From contig CAMLMY010000013.1 of NCBI GenBank assembly GCA_946481345.1, positions 1 through 48,208 on the forward strand: a stretch of DNA of 48,208 nt. The letters are read 5' to 3'. Source of the DNA: an uncultured Gilliamella sp. Lineage in GTDB: Bacteria; Pseudomonadota; Gammaproteobacteria; Enterobacterales; Orbaceae. Below the pieces are notes generated by a model. The model had not been told where the DNA came from. It searched no databases and saw only the letters and a program-made list of their open reading frames with translations. Below are positions 16,587 to 25,800 of this stretch, in pieces. The translations under genes and the position numbers were made by a program. Numbering within the stretch: the first letter of the stretch is position 1; every line of letters begins with the position of its first letter.

Positions 16587-17822
16587 ATGGAAAATCGGAC
16601 TAGTAATACTAAAACCTTTATAAAAAATCGTCGAGCTTCCTTGATTAGTGCGATCTTCTTAATGGCAACTTCAGCAATTGGTCCAGGTTTTATCACGCAA
16701 ACAGCTACCTTTACAGTGACATTAGGTAGTGCTTTTGGTTTTGGTATTTTAGCTTCTATAATCATTGATTTTGTAGTGCAACAAAATATTTGGCGTGTGG
16801 TTTCATTAACAAAAATGTACTCTTCCGACATTGCTAATGCGACAATCCCTTATAGTGGTTATGTTTTAGCTATATTAGTGATTTTTGGTGGATTAGTTTT
16901 TAATATTGGTAATATTGCCGGTGCAGGACTGGGTTTGAATGCTTTAGTCGGGCTTGATCCAAAATGGGGTGGTGCAATCAGTGCATTTATGGCGATCTAT
17001 ATCTTTTCATCACATAAAGCGAGCCATTTTATTGACCGTTTAATGATTGGTTTCGGCTTGCTAATGATCGGTTTAACATTATTTGTGTTGTTTGCTGCAC
17101 ATCCCCCTATCGGGCAAGCATTCACCGAAACGCTTTTTCCAAGTAGTATTGATTTTGCCTCTATTACCACTATTGTAGGAGGAACGGTTGGCGGATATAT
17201 TTCTTATGCTGGCGCACATCGTCTGCTTGATAAAAAAATGGTGGGAGTTGAAAACATTAAATATGTATCAAGCGCAGCAACACGAGGAATTATTGTTGTA
17301 GGTGTGATGCGATATATTTTATTTTTAGCAATTTTAGGTGTGGTAGCCAGTGGTGTTACCATTGATATCTCAAGCTATGCAGCTAATCCTGCTTCCCAAG
17401 CCTTTCAAGCCGCTTTAGGACAATTGGGGTTGCGTATATTTGGTTTAATTTTATGGGCAGCCGCATTAACCAGTATTATTGGCGCAGCTTATACTTCAAT
17501 GACGTTTATTACTCCTTTTAAACCTTCTATCACAATAAGGCAACGCCAAATAGCGACAATAATTTTTATTATTTGTTCATTAGCTGTTTATTTAATTATG
17601 GGAGCCGCTCCTGTATCATTATTAGTTTTCGCTGGAGGTTTTAACGGCTTAGTTTTACCACTGGGTTTAACAATTTTTATTTTTATCGGTTGGAAACGTG
17701 CTGATTTAATGTCTGGATATCACTATCCACGTTGGTTGTTATGGTCTGGTTTTATAGTCTGTGCGATAACTTGGTATATGGGTGCAATGTCAATTGTAAC
17801 CATATTTAACTATTTAAGGTAA
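16587..17822 (+). CDS. NRAMP-fold transporter of the 5-oxoprolinase cluster (YcsG-like)
   Basis: Inner-membrane transporter, 411 residues, about 11 membrane helices. It resembles the NRAMP-related YcsG that accompanies ycsF/kipI/kipA in Bacillus. After the first-helix start GPGF, the sequence reads ITQTATFTVT with no DPGN metal-binding motif, and no MPH motif is seen in the sixth-helix region. It is therefore unlikely to carry divalent metal; with its neighbours, a role in taking up 5-oxoproline or a related compound is inferred. The start at 16587 is chosen because ggag at 16575-16578 is 8 nt away. Earlier in-frame ATGs (16515, 16581) are worse placed. The stop is 9 nt before pxpA. Confidence 0.82.
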   Translation: MENRTSNTKTFIKNRRASLISAIFLMATSAIGPGFITQTATFTVTLGSAFGFGILASIIIDFVVQQNIWRVVSLTKMYSSDIANATIPYSGYVLAILVIFGGLVFNIGNIAGAGLGLNALVGLDPKWGGAISAFMAIYIFSSHKASHFIDRLMIGFGLLMIGLTLFVLFAAHPPIGQAFTETLFPSSIDFASITTIVGGTVGGYISYAGAHRLLDKKMVGVENIKYVSSAATRGIIVVGVMRYILFLAILGVVASGVTIDISSYAANPASQAFQAALGQLGLRIFGLILWAAALTSIIGAAYTSMTFITPFKPSITIRQRQIATIIFIICSLAVYLIMGAAPVSLLVFAGGFNGLVLPLGLTIFIFIGWKRADLMSGYHYPRWLLWSGFIVCAITWYMGAMSIVTIFNYLR

Positions 17823-17831
17823 AAATTAAAT

Positions 17832-18614
17832 ATGAAAGTTAAAAAATTTATTGATTTAAATAGTGATCTTGGTGAAAGTTTCGGTCAATGGAAAATGGGT
17901 AACGACCAAGCAATGTTACAAGTGGTCAGCAGTGCAAATATTGCGTGTGGTTTTCACGCAGGTTCACCAGTAACCATTTTAAACACCCTAAAAGCAGCTA
18001 AAACTAATAATGTTACAATAGGTGCTCATGTAGGTTACCCTGATTTAGTCGGCTTTGGGCGACGTAATATGGACATTGCATCTAACGAACTAACGGCTGA
18101 TGTGATTTATCAAATTGGTGCACTCAAAGGTTTAGCAACATCAATTGGCGCAAAAGTGAGTTATGTTAAACCTCATGGCGCTTTATATAACACTATCGCG
18201 AACGATAAACGTCAAGCTATGGCAGTTATCAATGCTATTTCTCAAATTGATGCTGATCTTATATTAGTGGCACTTGCTGGCTCTCCACTTATCGATTGGG
18301 CAAAACAGCAAGGTTTGCATGTGGTTGCTGAAGCCTTTGCAGATAGATCTTATCATGTTGATGGTACATTAGTTTCTCGTAAAGAAACCGGAGCCGTATT
18401 ACACGATCCTGAATTAGTCGCAGAACGTATGTTACAACTTGTCAGAGATGGCGGTGTGACTTCTATTGAAGGGGAGTTTGTTACAATTGAGGCAGATTCC
18501 ATTTGTGTGCATGGTGATAGTGAAGGTGCATTAGCGATGGCACAAAAAGTTCGAGAAAAATTACAACAAAATGGAATTACCATAACTTCGTTTACGAAAA
18601 TAAGTGATACATAA
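17832..18614 (+). CDS. pxpA: 5-oxoprolinase subunit A (LamB/YcsF family)
   Basis: Subunit of the ATP-dependent 5-oxoprolinase that opens pyroglutamate to glutamate together with PxpB and PxpC. The 260-residue chain is full length and carries the family signatures [44 protein letters not shown] and VKPHGALYN. It is a cytoplasmic TIM-barrel-type protein. It follows the transporter by 9 nt; 108 nt separate it from pxpBC, with a weak stem (18627-18634 with 18648-18655) between. Confidence 0.94.
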   Translation: MKVKKFIDLNSDLGESFGQWKMGNDQAMLQVVSSANIACGFHAGSPVTILNTLKAAKTNNVTIGAHVGYPDLVGFGRRNMDIASNELTADVIYQIGALKGLATSIGAKVSYVKPHGALYNTIANDKRQAMAVINAISQIDADLILVALAGSPLIDWAKQQGLHVVAEAFADRSYHVDGTLVSRKETGAVLHDPELVAERMLQLVRDGGVTSIEGEFVTIEADSICVHGDSEGALAMAQKVREKLQQNGITITSFTKISDT

Positions 18615-18722
18615 ATCATTATGTTAGTTTGATAAAATATAAACTTATATCAAACAAATAATTTTTTACTGGTTTTTTGTTGAGATCATGGATTAGATAA
18701 CCGGCAAGGTTAGAGGTACTAA

Positions 18723-20318
18723 ATGCGATTTTTACCCGTAAATATCGATGCAATTATGGTTGAGCTTTCTAGCCTTGAACAGACCATGGCTTTAACTGAT
18801 CAACTACAAAATAATCTAGTATTTTGGAAAATTGAAGAAATCATTCCAGCGGCTCGAACTGTTTTAATCCGTTTTAACCCAATTCTTACTGATGCCGATA
18901 CTCTTGCTAAGAACATCTGTACTCTTGATCTCACATCTGGTTCAATTCCTTCAGGGGAATTAATTATCATAAGTGTCAACTATAATGGTGAAGATTTGGC
19001 ATATGTCGCTGATCATCTTGGTATAACCGTTAGTGAAGTAATTAATAGACATACTAATAATGAGTATCAAGTTGCTTTTTGTGGTTTTGCACCAGGCTTT
19101 GCTTATATGGTATCAAATCATGCTCAGCTTAATGTTCCGCGTCGCCAATCGCCTAGAGTTCGTATTCCAGCTGGTTCAGTGGCATTAGCTGGTGAATTTA
19201 GTAGTGTTTATCCTCAAGCAAGTCCAGGTGGCTGGCAACTTATTGGTATTACCGAATCTGCAGTTTGGGATATAAATCGAGATAATCCAGCTTTGTTTAA
19301 ACCAGGTAGCCGCGTTCATTTTGTGGATGCGGCTAAATCCTCTAAGAAATATCATTTACCAATGATAAAGAAAGAAGAAAAAAATAACTCTCAGCAAGAT
19401 ATTAAAGTTTTGGCAACGGGATTACAAACTCTTTTTCAGGACAATGGACGAATTGGCCAAGCTGCATTAGGAATCTCGGAATCGGGGGCAATGGATAAAA
19501 GTGCACTACATAGTGCTAACCGAGTGCTTGGCAACCCAATTAATGAAGTCGCACTTGAGATCACCCAAGGTGGTTTAAAAACTCAAATAAACCGCTCTAT
19601 GTTAATTGCAGTCACTGGAGCGGTATGTGACATTAATATCACCACATTACTTGGTGAAAAATATACTGCACCAATGTATCAACCCATTTTATTAGAAAAA
19701 GGTGATACTGTTGAACTTGGTAATATTAAATGTGGAGTGCGTAGTTATTTGGCTGTTCGTGGTGGTTTTCAAGTATCACCTATTTTAACAAGTTGTTCAT
19801 TTGATACATTGGCACAAGTGGGACCTCCACCAATCACAATTGGGCAAATATTAGCAATCAAATCAACAAATATAAAAGCATCTGTATCATTGAATGAATC
19901 ACCAGCAATAAACTATCCATGCCCAGGTGATGTAGTGGTATTAGACATTGTGCTTGGACCAAGAACTGATTGGTTTACGCCTAATGCAATTAAGTTATTA
20001 ACTGAGCAATTGTGGCGGGTAACGCCTGCTTCTAATCGTATCGGATTAAGGTTATCTGGTGATATTTCATTAACTCGCGATAAGTTACAAGAGTTACCAA
20101 GCGAAGGTACATGCAGTGGTGCAATTCAAATACCAGCAAATGGACAACCTGTGCTATTTTTAAATGATCACCCCCTAACAGGTGGGTATCCGATTATTGG
20201 TGCTGTATGCAAATATCATTTAGATTTATCAGGACAAATCCCTATAAATGCTAAAATAAAATTTAATCCTGTTGGAATATTTAAAGAATTTGAAGGGAGT
20301 CATATCGACCATGTTTGA
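18723..20318 (+). CDS. pxpBC: Fused 5-oxoprolinase subunits B and C (KipI-KipA)
   Basis: A single 531-residue chain joins PxpB (KipI/AHS1, about 1-215, with FCGFAPGFAYM and the GWQLIG region) to PxpC (KipA/AHS2, about 228-525, starting VLATGLQTLFQDNGRIG). In E. coli the two are separate genes; natural fusions are known in other bacteria. The same AHS1-AHS2 pair forms the carboxyltransferase half of urea carboxylase. This matters here because the next gene encodes biotin carboxylase plus carrier. A good ribosome binding site (agaggt) precedes ATG 18723. The end overlaps the next start by 8 nt. Confidence 0.92.
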   Translation: MRFLPVNIDAIMVELSSLEQTMALTDQLQNNLVFWKIEEIIPAARTVLIRFNPILTDADTLAKNICTLDLTSGSIPSGELIIISVNYNGEDLAYVADHLGITVSEVINRHTNNEYQVAFCGFAPGFAYMVSNHAQLNVPRRQSPRVRIPAGSVALAGEFSSVYPQASPGGWQLIGITESAVWDINRDNPALFKPGSRVHFVDAAKSSKKYHLPMIKKEEKNNSQQDIKVLATGLQTLFQDNGRIGQAALGISESGAMDKSALHSANRVLGNPINEVALEITQGGLKTQINRSMLIAVTGAVCDINITTLLGEKYTAPMYQPILLEKGDTVELGNIKCGVRSYLAVRGGFQVSPILTSCSFDTLAQVGPPPITIGQILAIKSTNIKASVSLNESPAINYPCPGDVVVLDIVLGPRTDWFTPNAIKLLTEQLWRVTPASNRIGLRLSGDISLTRDKLQELPSEGTCSGAIQIPANGQPVLFLNDHPLTGGYPIIGAVCKYHLDLSGQIPINAKIKFNPVGIFKEFEGSHIDHV

Positions 20319-22059
20319 GAATAATAAAAAAGTAACACACAGAGTACTCATCGCTAATCGAGGTGAAATTGCAGTACGCATTATTCGCGCATGCCGTGAT
20401 ATGGAGTTTGCATCCATTGCAATTTATGCTGATACGGACATTAATGCACTGCATGTTCAAATGGCTGATGAAGCTTATGGATTATCGGGAAAATTACCGA
20501 GTGAAACTTATCTTAATATCGATAAGATTATTGCGATTGCAAAAAGATCGGGAGCTACTATGGTTCACCCAGGATATGGTTTTTTATCCGAACGATCGGA
20601 ATTTGCTAAAGCTGTTCAAAAAGCAGGATTAATTTGGATTGGACCGAATCCAGAAACAATAGATATTCTTGGTGATAAAGTTAAAGCTCGACAGCTAGCC
20701 ATACAAGTCGGAGCTCCGTTAGTTGAAGGGACTAAAGAACCAGTACGTGATGCTAAAGAAGTTGTTGAATTTGCACATAAACATGGCTTACCCATTGCTA
20801 TTAAAGCCGCCTTTGGTGGTGGTGGTCGTGGTTTAAAAGTTGCATGGCAAATGGATGAAGTTGAAGAACTTTACCATTCTGCTGTACGAGAAGCGACATC
20901 AGCTTTTGGACGTGGTGAGTGTTTTTTAGAGCAATTTTTACATAATCCACGTCATATAGAAGCTCAGGTCATTGCAGATAAATTAGGTCATATTGTCGTT
21001 GTAGGAACGCGTGATTGCTCATTGCAACGGCGTAATCAAAAACTAATTGAAGAGTCGCCAGCACCATTTATATCGGATCAATTGCAACAACAAATTATTC
21101 AAGCATCAATTAACATTTGCGCCAAAGCAAATTATGTTGGTGCTGGAACCGTTGAGTTTTTACTCAGTCAGGATGGTAAATTGTCATTTCTTGAAGTAAA
21201 TACTCGCCTACAAGTAGAACATTCTGTTACCGAAGAAACAGTCGGAATCGACCTAGTTGTGGAACAATTACGTATAGCACAAGGATTACCACTTAGTATT
21301 AATAAAACACCTAAACCTCGAGGTCATGCTATCGAATTTCGTATAAATGCTGAAGATGTAGCTAATGGTTTCTTACCAACGCCAGGAACTATTACACGAT
21401 TTGAAGTACCATCAGGGCCTGGCATTCGGTTAGATAGTGGTGTTGTCACTGGCTCAACGATCCCCTCAACTTTTGATTCACTTATGGCAAAACTCATTAT
21501 TGTTGGAAATAATCGTGAGCAAGCGCTTGCTAGGGCTCATCGTGCATTAGCGGAGTTTTCTATTGAAGGTGTTGCGAGTGTTTTACCATTCGATCGTGCA
21601 ATCATAGGACATCCTGATTTTTGTCGTGATTTTAAAATACATACGCGTTGGATTGAAACAGAATTTATACCAATGGTGGATTCATTGCCGAGGCAGTTAC
21701 CTATAAAAGATTCTACACTGACCCATACTGTGATCGAAATTGATGGTAAACGTTGCAAAATTGGTTTGCCTGCACAATTATTGGCAGGATTGTCATTAGC
21801 TGTAAATAGTAAGTCAGCATTAACTTCATTGAAGCATGAGGAAGAATCAGAAACTATTGTAAAATCACCAGTTTCAGGAAATCTTTTTAAATGGATTATT
21901 GAAGAAGGTCAAGAAGTCGATAAAAGTGATGTAATAGGTATTATGGAAGCGATGAAGATGGAAGTTCAAATTATTGCTCATCGCAAAGGCATCGTAAAAT
22001 TAATCAGCAAAGAAGGTGATTTTGTCAATACTGGTGATAAAGTTGCGGAAATTAATTAA
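20311..22059 (+). CDS. accC: Biotin carboxylase fused to biotinyl carrier domain
   Basis: ATP-dependent biotin carboxylase (VLIANRGEIAVRIIRAC start, glycine-rich FGGGGRG ATP-grasp loop, HIEAQVIAD, EVNTRLQVEH). It is fused at the C-terminus to a biotinyl domain with MEAMKMEV, whose biotin-accepting lysine is about residue 549 of 582. Separate AccB/AccC proteins of fatty-acid synthesis are not fused in gammaproteobacteria, so this is a specialised paralogue. Overlap with pxpBC indicates coupling. No standard carboxyltransferase gene is adjacent. The ATG at 20311 is preferred over 20272 because it has gggag upstream and starts just before the conserved domain. Confidence 0.9.
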   Translation: MFENNKKVTHRVLIANRGEIAVRIIRACRDMEFASIAIYADTDINALHVQMADEAYGLSGKLPSETYLNIDKIIAIAKRSGATMVHPGYGFLSERSEFAKAVQKAGLIWIGPNPETIDILGDKVKARQLAIQVGAPLVEGTKEPVRDAKEVVEFAHKHGLPIAIKAAFGGGGRGLKVAWQMDEVEELYHSAVREATSAFGRGECFLEQFLHNPRHIEAQVIADKLGHIVVVGTRDCSLQRRNQKLIEESPAPFISDQLQQQIIQASINICAKANYVGAGTVEFLLSQDGKLSFLEVNTRLQVEHSVTEETVGIDLVVEQLRIAQGLPLSINKTPKPRGHAIEFRINAEDVANGFLPTPGTITRFEVPSGPGIRLDSGVVTGSTIPSTFDSLMAKLIIVGNNREQALARAHRALAEFSIEGVASVLPFDRAIIGHPDFCRDFKIHTRWIETEFIPMVDSLPRQLPIKDSTLTHTVIEIDGKRCKIGLPAQLLAGLSLAVNSKSALTSLKHEEESETIVKSPVSGNLFKWIIEEGQEVDKSDVIGIMEAMKMEVQIIAHRKGIVKLISKEGDFVNTGDKVAEIN

Positions 22060-22856
22060 TAGGGTTAACTTCATTGTTTGATAAAATTGATGGGAATTTT
22101 CCATTTTTGATTGAATTATGAAGATTCATTTTTCTAGAATCTTTACAGTTATTATCAATAACACAAGCTTGTTTTAATATGGTTGATATTTTGGTAACTA
22201 TAAACTATTAATTAAGTTTTTTGATTATTTTCATTGCCAATTTATGTACGATATGTTAAAAGTGTATAGAAATTATCTCGTATTATCATTTTTCTGTATG
22301 GATATTCAGGGATGATTTCTATATCTTGCCTTTTCCTTTATTTTTTATATAGATATCCCCCAAAACTTAGTTTAGAAAGAATATATTATTTTAAATATTT
22401 AAAGAAGTTTTGAATATTTTCCATGTCACATAAATTTATAAATTGTCTTGAGTCGATATGCGAGTTGTTTTTTAACTTAATAAAACAAATTAACTTATTT
22501 CGCGTATCTTTTTTAGTTTAAAATTAATTATCGCTTAAATAATTTTAAAATTTTTCAAATTGATATACATTTTCAGCTCATTGCTAGGAGGTAAAGTAAT
22601 TGATTTGTAATTTGATAAACATATCAACAAGTTTTTTACGTCTTTATAAACTTAAATTTTGTCAAAAATTAAAGAACCCTTAAACCTTTTCTAAGTTTTA
22701 TATCTACTAATAGTTGTTCGTTAATACACTAATTTATCGATTTATTAATTAATCACACATTGATCTAAATTAGTGAGTTTCATTCAGTACAAGTTTTCAA
22801 ATAAAAACTGGTTAAATCCAGCATAAATTAATTGTGGATTTGAATGGGAGGAAATA
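22060..22856. other. Long intergenic region upstream of the autotransporter
   Basis: About 800 bases, very AT-rich, with no open frame of note on either strand. A weak stem (atgg/ccat near 22090-22105 followed by ttttt) could end the pxp operon. The ribosome binding site gggagg (22847-22852) lies just before the autotransporter ATG. I see nothing else I can support. Confidence 0.5.
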
Positions 22857-25800
22857 ATGAATAAAGTATACAAGTTAGTTTGGAATGCTAGACGTAAAGC
22901 TTTCATTGTTACATCAGAAAAAGCGCAATCAAAAGGGCGATTATTTTTGGTTAATTTGTTATCTGTAGCAACTTTAACCGCAGCAATGGTACCTGTTAGT
23001 TATGCGCAATGTATTGAATCTTCTCTTAAAAATAATAGTTGCGAGACAAAAATTACTAGCCAATATGCAAATCAAAATTTATTAAGTTTACAACGTAGTG
23101 ATTATCTAAATCATCTGTTGAGCACTGCAAATCTTAACGGTTCAGTTGAAATATCTCTTCCACATCATCTCGAATCTAATGACGATGGTTATACCTACAC
23201 AAGTGCCCCCAATGTTGATAACTTAGTTATAAACCAACCTGCTGGTGATATCATTGGTGGAACAAATGGTATTAATATTAATCATAATGGTAGTGGATCA
23301 ACAAATATATCAATTAATGGTGATGTCACTGGTAAACAAAATGATGGGATACATGCTTCAAACTCAACTAATACTCAAGACTTAAACATTATAGAGACCG
23401 TAGGAGCCGACATTCATGGTAATTTGAATGGAATTAATGTTGCTAATAATGGTCACGGAACAACAACAATAACAACTTCAGATTCCGTTGTAGGTGACGA
23501 AAGTGATGGTATTGTTGTGGTGAATGACGGTGATACAAAAGGTATTAAAGTCATCCAATTAGCAGGGAGCATCCATGGTAAAAAAAACGGTATTAATGCC
23601 GACAATAGAGGTAAAGAGACTACACATATCACAACTGCAGGTGAAGTTATTGGTGATAATAATGAAGGGATTAATGCCGTCAATGAACAAAATGCTGGTA
23701 ATATGGCTATTGAACAAAACAGTGGTTCAATTAGTGGTCATTTAAACGGAATAAAAGCTAATAATTTGGGTAATGGTTCGACCACTATCACAACTACAGC
23801 CAAGATTACTGGGCAAAATAATGATGGAATATTTGTAAACAATAATAGTAATACTCATGATTTATCGGTTACCCAATCTTCCGGTTCGATTAGTGGAGAA
23901 TTAAACGGAATCAATGCTATCAACGGCGGTAATGGGGCAACTATTGTAACCACTTCAGGAACGATTACAGCTAATCAGCAAGATGGTGTGGCTATTGTCA
24001 ATCAAGCCAATACTAAAAAATTAACTTTTAACCAATTAAAAGGTGATATTACGGGCAAACAATATGGTATCAATATTGTCAATAATGGTAATGGTTTAAC
24101 ATCTATTAACAGTTATGGCAATGTCGAAGGTCAACAAAAAGATGGTATATTTGGTATTGGTGGTGTAAACACTAACGATTTAAACGTTAGTCAATCTACT
24201 GGTAGTATAAAAGGTGAATTAAACGGCATTAATATGACTAACCAAGGAAACGGTTCGACTTTAATTACGACTAATGGTGAAGTAACTGGTCATCAAAATG
24301 ATGGGATATTTGCTGTTAACGAAGTGAATACTCATGAACTAACAATTAATCAATCTGCAGGCAATATTCATGGCCAATCAAATGGAATAAATATTAATAA
24401 CAAAGGTAGTGGCTCGACGATTGTTAGCGCATCTGGCGATGTAATCGGTGACAATGATTACGGCATTAGCGCTGTTAATGAAACAAACACTAAAGACCTT
24501 AATATTCGGCAACCACTAGGTAATATTCACGGTAAGCTTGATGGTATTAATGTAGAACATAAAGGAACAGGCACAACAACCATCGCAACCTCTGGACAAG
24601 TGATAGGTGATCAAGAAAATGGAATCTATGCCATAACTCAAACGAATACTAAAAATTTAACAGCCAAACAATCATCTGGTTCTATTTTAGGTAAAAAAAA
24701 TGGTATTAATTTTAATAATTTAGGAACTGGTTCAACTTTCATTAACACCGCAGGACAAGTAGAGGGTAGCGAAAATGATGGAATACTGGTTAATAATGAT
24801 ACTCATAGTCAAGATGTTAACATAATGCAAACTGCGGGTAGTATAAAAGGTAAGTTAAATGGCATTAATGTTAACAATAAAGGAAACGGTACTACATCAA
24901 TAATAACCTCTAATGATGTTATTGGAACACAAAACAATGGTATGACCGCTGTTAATGAACAAAATACCCAAGACATAATTGTTTCTCAGTTAAGCGGTAA
25001 TATTCAAGGTTCACAAAATGGTATTAATATGTTTAACAACGGTAAAGGCGCTACATCAATTAATACATCCGGAATGGTTATCGGAAAACTTAATGATGGT
25101 ATTTATGCGTTTAATAACAACAATACTACTGATCTTAAAGTTAGCCAATTAGACGGTGAAATTAATGGTAAACACAATGGCATGACAATTGAAAATAATG
25201 GACAAGGTTTAACATCTATTACTACTTTAGGTAAAGTCATAAGTGATCAAGAAGATGGAATATTTGCAACAAATAATACTAATTCTAAAGATCTAGACAT
25301 AATTCAATCTGGTGGTGAAATTATTGGTAATAAGAATGGTATTAATATTGTTAATAATGGTCAAAGATCAACCGTTATCAGTATAGCCGGAAAAGTTATT
25401 GGTAACAATAGTAATGCTATTTCAGCTGTAAGCCAATCCTCAACCAATAACCTATTATTTGGACAGACACAAAACAGTGAAATAATTGGTAAACTTAATA
25501 GTATTGAGCTTGCTAATCATGGACAAGGTTCAACAGGCCTTAAAGTTGCAGGCAAAATAGTTAGCCTAAACTTAGATGCCATTATTGCAACTAATTATTC
25601 TAATGCAAATAATTTAACATTTAGACAAGAATCGAATAGTGAGATCCAAGGCGCTAAAAATGGGATTAATTTCACTAATCAGGGAAATGGTTTTACTCGT
25701 ATTGTGAGTGAAGGTAAGATCACTGCTAATAATGGTTCAGCAATATTAGTCTCCAATAACGATACAGCCTCAGATTTATTAATAAACCAAACAAATGGCA

